64,000 nt of DNA, from contig NC_087071.1 in assembly GCF_963678635.1 (NCBI RefSeq), positions 18,229,613-18,293,612 on the forward strand, in the 5' to 3' direction. Under the pieces are notes generated by a model that had not been told where the DNA came from, did no database searches, and saw only the letters and a list, made by a program, of their open reading frames with translations. A program made the translations under genes and the position numbers. Each line of letters begins with the position of its first letter. The stretch's first letter is position 1. This document shows positions 10,531 to 19,559 of the stretch, piece by piece. Source of the DNA: Symsagittifera roscoffensis. Lineage: Eukaryota > Xenacoelomorpha > Acoela > Convolutidae.

Positions 10531-11660
10531 ATGGAGCTTGATCTCGGCCAGAAGCTAAACAAAATTTATCTTGCCAGGAAAGAGTTGGAAACAAATCTTT
10601 TCGATTACCATGCCAAAATTACGGAATATATAAGTGCGAATGATAGACCAGCTAAAATTGAAACGTACATAGAAAAATCTAGCATTTGCTTACAAAAAAT
10701 TATAGAGAAAAATGATGAGCTTAAATCTTTGTCTATGCACAGCAACAACGCTGCTGAAACAAAAAATACACTTGAGTTTTACCTAAGATCTATCACTGCA
10801 AAACGATGTTTTAGGTCTAGCTACAAATTACTTTCAAATTAAACATCAAGAGGACCAGGTAGCAACTGCACGAACCCCAACGCCAAGCGAATCCGTCCGT
10901 TCCAAGAAACCCCTTTCACAGCGTTCTAAGATTGCATCAATGACTTCGAGTTTGAAAAAGCAAGAGATCCGGATTCAGTCGATGAAGGGTCAACTTGATC
11001 TTGATGTGGTTGTAGAGGAAAGCCGTCAAAAGCTAGCTGAAGCAACTATAGAGGAGGTTGAATATCTGGAAGACGCCTCTGAAATTTGTGAACTTCGTCG
11101 TAGCAGATCGAAATTGGCAATGGCCGTTCAGGAGAACCAAACGGAGGAAGACAGGACAAGAAATTGTGTGAACTCAGGAGATAGTTCAGCCCGTGGCGCC
11201 AGTCCAAAGTGTCAATCTGGAACCAGCTTCCGAGTTTTTGTCATTTTCAAGTATTGAACCGCCTTTCAGTAGAAATCTGACGATGATTAATAACTCACAT
11301 CCATTTGCTGATTATTTCGAAACCACGTGTATAAACTCACAGAGTGTTAACGTCCCTCGTACATCAAATACAAGTGTCAGCTTGCCAAATCCAAATGTAA
11401 ACAGTACGTATGAGCCACAGGAACAGCTACCTTTGACCAATCAGTTTCGCTTCCTGTATATCCAGTCTTGTCGTTGTTTTAAAATCGTTAGGATATGAGT
11501 ACGACTTGAAGAGTACATCCATTTTGAATCAAGTTATTTCAAAATTGCCTCCAAATATGAAAGAGTCATGGTCTCTCCACTCTGTAAAGACATGTTGAAG
11601 ACAGCCAACCGTTTTAGACTTTAATGATTGGCTCCGCGACAAGGCTGAGGCACAGGAACT
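10531..11660 (+). pseudogene. BEL gag, N-terminal and central part, disrupted
   Basis: Starts at ATG 10531 (MELDLGQKLNKIYLARKELE), a charged, coiled-coil-like N-terminus typical of BEL Gag. The first frame stops at 10842. Coding character resumes at 10940-11257 (EEVEYLEDASEICELRRSRSK), shifts again (11193-11498), and returns at about 11485-11640 with LKSLGYEYDLKST and LDFNDWLRDKAEAQELM, the region just before the zinc knuckles. The large structural domain (DUF1759-like, with LPKLELPxFxG) normally between these parts is not seen, so an internal deletion besides several frameshifts is likely. Confidence 0.7.
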
Positions 11661-11661
11661 T

Positions 11662-13314
11662 ATGCGTGTGAGTCAGAATAAGTCACGACCTGAGGAGACT
11701 CCAAAGACTGGTTTCCATAGACCACCTACAAAAGTTTTTGCCGCTGCTTCAAAAGTTGAAAAACCATTTTATGCTCCGTGCCTCCAGTGCAAGGGTAAAC
11801 ACCCACTCTGGAGTTGTTCTGTGTTTAAGGAAAAGACCCCAACTCAACGAGCTCAGTTCTCCGCACAAAATAGGTTGTGTTTTGCTTGCTTTCAACCTGA
11901 CCACATGTTCCGAAAATGCCCTAAAGCACGCAAATGCACTAAGCCTGGTTGTGAAAGCACCCATAATGTCTTGTTACATGGTGCTGAGAAAGTTTTCAGC
12001 GTAAGGTCTGCAAACAAAGAGTTATACATTAGCAATAATGCAAGCCATTCGAATTCAAACAGTACCGCCCCGCCGAATCGGAATAAGCCGCAAACTTCGT
12101 CATCGAATGTAACCGGTTCGCCGTCTTACAAGAAACTAACGGGACTCCTTCCTGTGCTTCAATTGAAAGTAAGTTCACACAGAGATGTGACCACTGCTCT
12201 TGTAATGTGCGATTCCTGTTGTACCCACTCATGGGTCTCGGCGAGCCTAGCACAGCGTTTAAATTTAACTGGTCAAAAGCTAGATATTCTGGTAAACGGC
12301 TTCAATTCGACGGAATTCGTTCCCACGCAACAAGTCGAAGTGAATGTTTTTGCCAAATTCGACCACCATGAATATTCGTTTAGGGTTACGCCGTTTGTGA
12401 AAGACAGTTTGAGCGTTGGTTCCGAAACCATTGACGTTACCATTCTCCAAGACAGGTTTCCACATCTGCAGCCAATTAAACCTATTGTCTACAACTATTC
12501 CGACGTTGAGATGATATTAGGGCAGGATGTCTTTCATGCAATCAAGCCTCTCGAATACTTCCAAGGACGAAATCAAAACACTCCTGTCGCTGTCCATATG
12601 CCTATTGGCTGGGTTCTCAGCGGCCCACTTCCATCACCAATTGGTGTTCGACTAACCACTTTCAAGTGCAATGTTGAAGACGTAGCACTTGCTGACCAAG
12701 TAAAGAAATGGTACGAGCTAGAGTCGTATGGCACGTTTAAACAAGCTGATCCCCCTTCCTCAGCTGATAAACGTGCACAAAAATTTCTTGACTCTACCAC
12801 GATTCATGATGGCAGCCGTTATGTTGTCGGAATGCTCTGGGCTGATGACAACATTCATCTTCCCGATAACTTTTACGCTTCGTTGGTCCAGTTTAAGTCT
12901 CATGAAAAGCGTCTAGAGAAAGATTTAAACCTGAAAACTCAATACGCATCAGATATCCGAAGTGATGTCGAGAAGGGTTACGTAGTCCCGGTTAGCCCTC
13001 ACGACTCAAAAAACCGTTCAGACCAAGAATGGTACGTACCGCACCACCCAGTTTTAAATCCGAACAAACCCAGCAAACTCCCTTCTCGTCGGCCCCGACC
13101 TGCTTCAGAACCTTTTATTCGTTTTATTGCGCTTCCGAGAGCACAAATACGCAATTTCCGCAGATATCGAAGGCATGTTTATGCAGGTCGGCTTACTAGA
13201 AAGCGATCAACGATCATTGCGTTTTTTGTGGCGGGAGGACCCCACATCAGATGTGAGTGTATTTCAATATGCAAGGCATATATTTGGAGCGAAAGATTCT
13301 CCGACATGTGCTAA
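11662..13314 (+). pseudogene. BEL gag-pol: zinc knuckles, aspartic protease, start of RT
   Basis: This is the longest intact gag-pol stretch. Residues 40-52 and 73-86 are two CX2CX4HX4C knuckles (CLQCKGKHPLWSC, CFACFQPDHMFRKC) that bind RNA. Residues 181-192 (VMCDSCCTHSWV) hold the catalytic Asp184 of the DUF1758-type retropepsin that would process the polyprotein. EMILGQDVFHAI and PIGWVLSGPL mark the protease end and linker. From about residue 360 the RT fingers begin (WYELESYG, then EWYVPHHPVLNPNKPSK). At about 13078 the frame leaves the RT: the expected 'RxVxDxxAxxxGxSLN' segment is missing, and the true RT frame (LLVGPDLLQNLL) restarts out of phase. The last 70 or so codons to 13314 are therefore read out of frame. 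Confidence 0.88.
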
Positions 13315-13651
13315 CTTTGCTCTTCTCCGAACAGCCGTCGATAACCAAGATCGTTACCCCGATGCCGCTTACGCCGTGCTAAACAACTTTTACATGGATG
13401 ACTACCTTGGGTCTGTGAAAAACCCAGAAACTGATTTAATGTTAAGTCGCAGTTTAGTTGAACTGCTTAAGTTGGGTGGGTTTAATCTTACAAAATTTAT
13501 TAGCAATGTTCCCAATTTGTCTTCGAAACTAAACCCCCTAAGACCAGCGCTAACAACAGTAAGGAATTTTTTTTCGCTGCGATTAATCCGGAAACCGCAT
13601 CGCATGTTCTCGGTCTCAAATGGGACCACATCACCGATACGTTGGTTGTGA
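13080..13651 (+). pseudogene. BEL reverse transcriptase palm
   Basis: The RT continues in a frame shifted from the upstream ORF, starting near LLVGPDLLQNLL (about 13080) and open from 13127. ISADIEGMFMQV holds the first catalytic Asp. QYARHIFGAKDSP is the BEL version of the QG..SP motif, and FYMDDYLGS (residues 88-96 of the open frame) is the YMDD box with the other two Asp. The catalytic residues are kept, but the preceding fingers deletion and a 1-base slip in the T run near 13565-13573, which moves the reading into the 13642 frame (GLKWDHITDTLVV), would stop synthesis of a full pol. Confidence 0.9.
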
Positions 13652-15711
13652 GCAGAGGAGTCAACCGCGAACTCAAAGACTCTGTTACGCAGCGATCGGT
13701 CCTTAGTTTTGTGTCCTCCGTATTCGACCGCATAGGTCTTGTCGCCCCGTATACCGTAAGCGCACGTTTGCTACTGAAAGATATCTGGAGATTGAGTGGC
13801 CAACAGTGGGACGACCCACTGCCATTTGAGTTGTGCCGCAGATTCACTGAATGGCACTCTGGTTTGCCAGTTTTAGGGCAGCTCAAAATACCTCGTTGCT
13901 ATTTTGACTTCCCAGTAGATGAGGTTGAGCTGCACATGTTCGGTGATAGCTCATTGGACAATTTCTGTTCTGTAGCATTCCTTCGAGCTCAGAAAAACGC
14001 CTATTCCAAATGTCAACTAGCGTTTGTCTTCGGTAAAGCAAGAGTAGCCCCGATGAAGATGCTATCAATTCCGAAGTTGGAGCTTCAGGCTGCGCTTCTT
14101 GCTAGTCGCCTAAAGGATGATATCGAGAAAGCTCTGAGTGTTTCCAAAGTCTTCATGTGGACTGACAGCACAACAGTCCTTCAGTGGTTGAACTCGACAA
14201 GCAAACAGCCCGTTTTTGTAGCCGAGATTCTGGAATCAACATCAATTGACCAATGGTTCCATGTTTTGAGTGGAGACAACCCCGCCGACACCGGAACTAG
14301 AGGTATTACTGCTGATTCCCTCAAGCAAAGCAGTTGGGTAAACGGCCCTTCCTTTTTGAAAACTTCTGATTGGCCTTTCAATCCAAATAGGGAAGTTACT
14401 GACAAAATTCGTCTGGATGGTCCGGTCTACGATCTAAATGAGGGTTTAGAGGTCTCTTCCAATTTTCCGTGCACTGCAGTTTCGACTGACTTTGCCTTCC
14501 CTTGGGAAGAGTATAGCTCGTTCTCCAAGATAAAGCGACTGGTCGCATATATGTTGAGACTCTCACCTAAGCATAGACATTTCAGATCACCAGATAAGGC
14601 CATAATTGATCCAGCAGAACTTGTCATTTCAGAGGAAAAACTTTTGCAACTTTCGCAGTTAGATTCATTCCCAGCTGAAAGTAAACAATTAGCAGCTGGA
14701 AAATATGTGAAAACATCGAGCCGTATATCATCGTATTTGCCTTTTATCGAGCCGAACGGTTCAATTAGATCTACCGGCCGTATCCAAGGTCTCTCTGCAA
14801 CCGAATTCGAAACTCGCCATCCAATATGTTTGGATAGCCGCCATCGCCTAATCCGATTGTTTCTCCGTTTTTATCACATTAAGCACGAACATCAGTCAGT
14901 CGACTACCTTCGTTCCGTCATTCATCAGCAATTTGTTGTACTGCGCTTAAGATCTGCACGAAGAGCTATTGAAACACATTGCGTGTGCTGTAGAAAGCGA
15001 AAAGCGAAAACCGTTACTCCAATGATGTCTGACCTTCCCGCGGAGCGTCTAGGTTACCGCCAGCCACCGTTCTCGAACTGCGGCGTCGATAATTTTGGAC
15101 CATTTCATGTAACCATTCGTCGATCTTCCGAGAAACGCTGGGGTTTCCTATTTACTTGCTTAACGACTCGCGCAATTCATCTTGAGTTGGTTCCATCCAT
15201 GGACACAAGTTCATGTGTGATGGCTATCGAGCGCTTTATTTCTAGGCGAGGAACGCCCTCAATAATTTGGTCGGACAACGGAACAAACTTTGCAGGAGCC
15301 GAAAAAGAGCTTCTTCTGTGCATCAAAAATTGGAACGCAGAAGCTCCACTGTCACTTGTACACAAAGGCATTAAGTGGAAGTATAATCCGCCAAGTGCAC
15401 CACATCAAGGTGGAGCATGGGAGCGAATGGTGCGCAGTTGTAAGCGTGTGTTTTATGCCATCTTAGGGTCAAGAAAGTTGACTGACGAGATTTTGAACAC
15501 AACCATGTGCCTAGTTGAAGGTTCACTAAACGCCCGTCCACTCACTCCCGTTTCTGACGATCCCTATAGTCTTGAGGCTTTGACGCCGAATCATTTCCTC
15601 TTAGGTCAGCACAGTCTAACGTTTCCGTCTCTAAGGTCGAGTGAAAACTATTCTCACTCTAAACGCTATGCCCGTGCGCAGTCGTACGCAAACGCAATTT
15701 GGCAGCGATGA
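13642..15711 (+). pseudogene. BEL RNase H and integrase
   Basis: In order: the RT-RNase H connection (SFVSSVFDRIGLVAPYT, residues about 23-39); RNase H with HMFGDSSLDN, IPKLELQAALLASRL and WTDSTTVLQWL giving the acidic residues, and NPADTGTRG; the zinc-binding integrase N-terminus with YHIKHEH and ETHCVCC; and the integrase core with VDNFGPF (Asp codon 15088-15090), WSDNGTNF (Asp 15274-15276) and WERMVRS (Glu 15421-15423), a complete DDE triad. It ends at TGA 15709, where related proteins have Trp (WQR-W). The product would process the hybrid and insert the cDNA. It is fused in one polyprotein with RT in intact relatives. Confidence 0.93.
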
Positions 15712-15715
15712 TTAA

Positions 15716-15991
15716 GTGAGTAACGTCCCTACACTCAATAAAAGAGTTAAGTGGCATGCTCCTCCCGAATACTCTTTGAAAACGGGAGATATGGTGTGGT
15801 TAGTTGAATCCACTAGCCCTAGGGGCCACTACCAACTAGCACGCATAATGTCGCTAAACTACGGCAAAGACAACACCGCCCGCTCCGCAAACCTAAGGAC
15901 CGTTTCCGGAAACTACACTCGGCCGCTCGTTAAGCTCGTTCCGGTTCTCGCTCCTTCGGGGGTGAAAGATGTTAATGCTACACAGCATTAA
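15716..15991 (+). pseudogene. BEL integrase C-terminal domain
   Basis: Continues the integrase after the TGA at 15709 and a one-base frame change. NVPTLNKRVKW is followed by KTGDMVWLVE and a basic beta-rich stretch ending LVKLVPVL, the SH3-like C-terminal domain (DUF5641 type) of BEL integrases. The open frame runs a few codons into the 3' LTR. Read with 13642-15711 it completes pol. Confidence 0.85.
15958..15969 (+). other. Polypurine tract of the BEL element
   Basis: GGGGGTGAAAGA lies directly before the 3' LTR start TGTTAATG at 15970 and is the expected plus-strand primer site. One T interrupts the purine run. Confidence 0.6.
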
Positions 15992-16428
15992 AATTGAAAG
16001 TATAGTATAAAGCCAGTATAGTTGCTTAGCAATACCAGCTATATAGCTCAGCGTATACATAGTGCGTTCCGGGGAGTTCGGCGTGGGTTCGATTCTCACC
16101 TAAGTAGTTTCATTTGAGAATCCTATTTGAGCCGAACCTGACAGAACATAAAATGCTAATATTTTAATCGGTTCAAAATTGGCTTGCAATTGAGTTTCTG
16201 TTAATTAAACTGTGTGAACTAAGTATGAACTCATTTAGAAAAAATACATAAATCACACAAATCAGGGCATGAACAAGCCCACTTTTTAACTTGATACGTG
16301 TAATGTTGTTGCTAATTCCGCGCAATAAAAATATACTAAAATTCGCCGTTTATTGATTCTCTTGAATTAAACCGATTCTGCTTCCTGTTTTTATAAGTTA
16401 TAAAAAAGTTATAAAAAAGGCCAGAATA
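15970..16428 (+). repeat. 3' LTR of the BEL/Pao element
   Basis: Near-identical to 8005-8461 with a handful of substitutions and small indels. It is followed by the target duplication ATTTG (16429-16433). It carries the same tRNA-like module at 16044-16099. Confidence 0.93.
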
Positions 16429-16517
16429 ATTTGCAAGAATTTATGTGGAGAGACCGATTTTGCTCGAGAGCATTTGAAAACTTTATCTTGCATATGAACA
16501 ATTTTTATTCTCTATAA
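16429..16517 (+). pseudogene. ISXO2-like transposase, 3' terminal part
   Basis: After one copy of the ATTTG duplication the reading frame interrupted at 8004 resumes in phase with QEFMWRDRF and an amphipathic helix (RAFENFILHM), stopping at TAA 16515-16517. 'xEFxWRxRF' is the usual C-terminal motif of ISXO2-like transposases. Removing the BEL element and one duplication restores the frame exactly, which confirms both the insertion point and the gene identity. Confidence 0.88.
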
Positions 16518-16602
16518 ACCTGAACTGGCCAATAAGTGTTATTTCATTGTTTAATGTTTGAATTTTGGTTTAGTTTGTTATAATTTACTTCTTTTTGTGG
16601 CT

Positions 16603-16669
16603 GGGGGGGGGGGGGGGGAGATAGCTCAATTGATCAATACGGGGGGGATCGAGATTGCTCAATTGATCC
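16603..16669 (-). repeat. Right terminal inverted repeat of the Merlin element, doubled
   Basis: Two head-to-tail copies of G-run + GAT + (N)GCTCAATTGATC: 16603-16635 and 16641-16669. The outer one pairs exactly over 19 nt with the left end at 7071-7089 and is followed by the target duplication GAAAAACA. Confidence 0.85.
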
Positions 16670-16719
16670 GAAAAACATCTTAAAACTCACAAAAAATTAT
16701 ATGCATTTTAATGTTTCCC

Positions 16720-16919
16720 NNNNNNNNNNNNNNNNNNNNNNNNNNNNNNNNNNNNNNNNNNNNNNNNNNNNNNNNNNNNNNNNNNNNNNNNNNNNNNNNN
16801 NNNNNNNNNNNNNNNNNNNNNNNNNNNNNNNNNNNNNNNNNNNNNNNNNNNNNNNNNNNNNNNNNNNNNNNNNNNNNNNNNNNNNNNNNNNNNNNNNNNN
16901 NNNNNNNNNNNNNNNNNNN
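16720..16919. other. Assembly gap of 200 N
   Basis: Exactly 200 N between 'atgtttccc' and 'gagtttaacg'. Open frames spanning it are artefacts. The true distance is unknown. Confidence 0.99.
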
Positions 16920-17819
16920 GAGTTTAACGACACTTTTTTTGTGAGTTTAGTTGGTTTTTAGCCCGACCAATAAAAAAAAACGGAGCAATTTTTCCGTCGG
17001 GTGTGTTTTATTTGTTCTTTCCTTTTTTGTTTTCCACGCATAATCAGGTACCACAAAAATAGTTGGAATGAATCGTGTATATCTTACTAAAGCCGGTCGT
17101 AATTCGAACATAATTTTAAAAAATTTAGAAAAAAATTTCTCAGTGTCGAGAGAAACCGGTTTGATTTTTTTGATTTTCCCTGCTAATAAGGTCAACGTGT
17201 AGGCTTACAGTAGCGTATTTTAGCTGAAATTTAGCCATGAGATTTGTTTTTTACTCGATTGAAGTTCGTTTTCGGGTTTTTTAGCGCCATTTTGGGAATC
17301 ATTATTTTCAAAAATTAAAAAAAAATTCTGCAAAAATTTGGAAAAAGTTTGTAAAAGTCAAAAAATTAATAATTTTTTTCTCTTTTTCCAAGTATTTTTC
17401 TACAAAAACTTTTAACCGTCGAATCTGCCTAATATATATTTTTTGTTCAGATCTTTTTATTACAACACACAAAAAAATGATACATGGAAAAAAATGTATG
17501 TTTCGTTAGAACTATGATTGGAACATTCTCTGCTATTTACGCAGCAACTGCTATCCTGGCTACATTTTTGGAATTGTATGACTGGCATTTTTTCATAAAA
17601 AAAATCTATGGAATTGTATGACAAGCATTTTTTGTCTATGACGATCAACCGATTTGACTTTTTTCAGTTTTCCCATTTGGAAAAAAATTCCTATTTCCAG
17701 CCATCACCAGTTTGACAGTTTTCGAATACCATCCTTTGTGACATTTTCAATGTTGGTCTTATCAATAACTCTTGCTATGTGACTCTTTATGATCATAGTT
17801 TTGTAGATTCCTTTTACTT
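16920..17819. other. No gene seen
   Basis: AT-rich sequence after the gap. The stretch 17560-17650 has two copies of 'ggaattgtatgac.agcattttt', part of a degenerate palindromic family ('ttgtatgaaa', 'aattccatag') also at 21250-21340, 21690-21800, 53530-53580 and 58990-59080. The minus-strand gene at 17820-18856 ends here; no clear AATAAA was found for it. Confidence 0.4.
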
Positions 17820-18856
17820 TCATCCTGTTTTCTTGCGGTAGTACATTACTGGCTTCACGATATCTTTTGTAATCGCAGATCCAAATTGGATGCCTTTTTG
17901 GATTTCTTTTGCTATTTCGGCTCCTGTTTTGGCATATTTGCTTGCCTTTGAGAACACTGATTTAGCCTTTTGCTTGAGTTTTGAGAAAAAACTTCGTCTG
18001 GCAAAATCATCCATATTTTGATCATAACTGACAATTGTTCTTTTTAAGTTATCGAGTTCGCGTTCCTCCTTTTCGATCAGGTCGATTATATCACTTTCAT
18101 ATTGATCCGCTAAAAATATTCATGGATAAGTTTATAAGATTGAAGTATTTTTAAGCCTTAATATCACTTTTCAATTACGAAAGAACACTTATTGCAAAAA
18201 AACGTGAATGACTTTCCAAAAAAGCAATCAACATTTAGATTTTTCAGCGTGATTAAAAATTTACCAACTGATCGAGTTTTCTCAGACATGTTTAGTTTCT
18301 AAAAAACTGCCAATCAAACATTTTTTGAAGGTCAAAGAACTTTAGCTTGGAATATGTTTTCTCCAAAAACCCAAGCTTTGAAAAAAGTCCGCAAAAAGCC
18401 TTAGAATTGGCTTTGATTTGGTTTTTCTTTCGGTTTTATGCTTGGGTAGATTGTTGCGTTGATGTAAGAATTTTTTATAACAGCATGTTTTATGAAAACA
18501 TTTTCAACTCGTTATCTTTTGAGGTAAAGTTGAAGTAAGGTTTTTGAGGTTTAAAAGTTGTATCGGTCTTTGTCTTTAAAAAAATAATGCACAGCTGATT
18601 TTGTCAAAAAGTAAAAAAATATGGGACTATATGAGCGATTTCTCTTGCATATCGACCAAGTAAATTTTTTCTCCCCTTCCTCCTCTGCGCCAAAAAAAAA
18701 AGACTCTTAATAATTTCTTAGCCAGGTGAATTTTCTCCCCCTTTATCAATTTAGAGAGGAAAGGGGGGGGGGGAGAGAGCTCGTTCACGTGTCCAAAACA
18801 TTACCTGCAACAGTAATCACCCACACTGCCAAAACCGCCAACACAAATATATTCAT
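17820..18856 (-). CDS. Secreted small cationic peptide precursor, two exons
   Basis: Exon 1 is 18856-18805: ATG, then MNIFVLAVLAVWVITVA, an uninterrupted signal peptide, with donor CAG|GTAATG. Exon 2 is 18109-17820 with acceptor TTTTTAG|CGG. The split codon (phase 1) gives Ala, so the signal peptide ends TVAA-DQ, a standard small-residue cleavage site. The precursor has about 113 residues. After the signal come about 25 mostly acidic residues (ESDIIDLIEKEERELDN), then a basic amphipathic region (FFSKLKQKAKSVFSKASKYAK, about residues 58-78), TGAEIAKEIQKGI, and a basic end YYRKKTG. Cysteines are absent. This layout (signal, acidic propiece, cationic helix) is that of linear antimicrobial or venom-type peptide precursors; FARR or LKR may be processing sites. 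Family not recognised. The intron (18110-18804) contains repeat pieces. Expression is unproven. Confidence 0.72.
18195..18345 (+). repeat. R1 repeat fragment in the peptide-gene intron
   Basis: Contains 'aacgtgaatgacttt', 'tttttcagcgtgattaaaaattta' and 'ctgatcgagttttctcaga', matching R1 copies at 22.6, 32.7 and 35.6 kb. It lies within the 695-bp intron of the minus-strand gene at 17820-18856. Confidence 0.5.
18650..18800. repeat. Merlin-end-like motifs with C and G runs
   Basis: 'gaccaagtaaattttttctcccc' and 'gccaggtgaattttctcccccttt' face 'gggggggagagagctcgttcacgtgtcc' in the opposite orientation. All follow the pattern GG..CAAKTGA..ATCTCCCCCC of the proven Merlin ends at 7071 and 16669. 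No transposase lies between them and no target duplication could be fixed, so this is a small or truncated non-autonomous relative. Confidence 0.45.
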
Positions 18857-18859
18857 TAT

Positions 18860-19262
18860 CTTGTTGGTATTAATTTAATGAAAAAATGTTGGATAAATAT
18901 CAGAAAAAGTTATCAACTCGATGTTATCAACTCCTGAATGAAAAAGTGCATTATCAATTTATCTTAACTAAGAACTATTTTAATATCAGATGCATCATCT
19001 ATTAAATTTCTGTGACCTCAAATTGTGTTTGTTTCTTAAATGACACATGTGTTTCAAAAAAAACTAAGACTGGAGAAGGCAAGTGGTTTTTAAGTTTTAT
19101 GTCAATTAGGTAAAAGGCGTCTATCGTGTCATTTAAAGTTACAAAATGGACGCATTCAACGGTCTTTCTTCATGCTTCAGAAACTTCGCAGGTGTGGCAG
19201 TTTTTTTGAACTCGTGTCAGGAAAACGATGTCGAAGCAAGCATTTTTCTTTGAAAAATCAGA
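18860..19262. other. Putative upstream region of the peptide gene; no other gene
   Basis: AT-rich. It contains the presumed 5' flank of the minus-strand peptide gene starting at 18856. No confident TATA box or other gene was identified. Confidence 0.3.
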
Positions 19263-19453
19263 TTAATATGTCACACGATGATAGTTGTTACAAACAAAAG
19301 TTTTAATTTTTGCTTTTTCACATTTAAAACAGAAAAGAGTACCAAAACTCGGCTTCGGTGTCTGTAGTAACGGGTTGGTGATGTATGATTTATAAGCCAC
19401 TAGAGGCGTTATTCCAGCTGGCAATTGTCTCCCCTCACGAAATGCAAACGCAC
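19263..19453 (-). CDS. Candidate terminal exon of an unidentified gene
   Basis: On the minus strand an acceptor ACGTCACAACAG|GTGCG (AG at 19455-19454) opens an uninterrupted frame of about 63 codons ending at TAA. Two composition features set it apart from random AT-rich ORFs: a mixed segment FREGRQLPAGITPLVAYKSY with few Lys/Asn/Phe runs, and a Cys pair CFKCEKAK near the end. 'LPAG' followed by an aliphatic/aromatic strand resembles the stretch after the K helix of cytochromes P450, but no heme-binding Cys motif is present, so I do not assign it. No upstream exon was found. Confidence 0.28.
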
Positions 19454-19559
19454 CTGTTGTGACGTAAAAATTGTACACGCTCAAATTTATATATATTTTT
19501 TTCATTTGACAAAACTTGTTTTTTTTTTTGTCTTTTGATTTTTGATTTGTCAAGTTTTT

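Larger units (their letters stand above)
8005..16428 (+). mobile_element. BEL/Pao LTR retrotransposon, complete but defective
   Basis: Two direct LTRs (8005-8461 and 15970-16428) differ at only a handful of positions. They are flanked by a perfect 5-bp target duplication ATTTG (8000-8004 and 16429-16433), the usual length for BEL/Pao. Internal order is primer-binding site, long leader, an extra ORF, gag, protease, RT, RNase H, integrase and polypurine tract. The protease motif CDSC with CCHC knuckles upstream, the YMDD RT and the DDE integrase are all on the plus strand. Lesions are a disrupted gag, a deletion in the RT fingers, a frameshift in a T run near 13565-13573, and a stop plus frameshift near the integrase C-terminus. 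The few LTR differences point to insertion later than the decay of the host Merlin transposase. Confidence 0.93.
7071..16669 (+). mobile_element. Merlin (IS1595/ISXO2-type) DNA transposon, split by a BEL insertion
   Basis: The left end at 7071 reads GGATCAATTGAGCAATCTC and runs into a C tract. The right end, read inward from 16669, gives the same 19 nt and then a C-rich tract. The flanks are identical 8-bp direct repeats, GAAAAACA at 7063-7070 and 16670-16677. Merlin elements are known for 8-9 bp target duplications and an ISXO2-like DDE transposase, and a broken transposase of that type lies inside (7383-8004, continued at 16429-16517). Without the nested retrotransposon the element is about 1.2 kb. 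The right end carries two tandem copies of the motif G-run+GAT..GCTCAATTGATC (16603-16635 and 16641-16669); the left has one copy followed by an opposing G run (7105-7124). It is dead because of the insertion and earlier coding lesions. Confidence 0.88.

Noticed and set aside
16697-16961. ORFs across 16697-16961
   Set aside because: They span the run of N and are artefacts.
19263-19553. Cytochrome P450 fragment
   Set aside because: LPAG followed by a hydrophobic strand is suggestive, but there is no ExxR, PERF or heme-Cys motif; kept only as a candidate exon.
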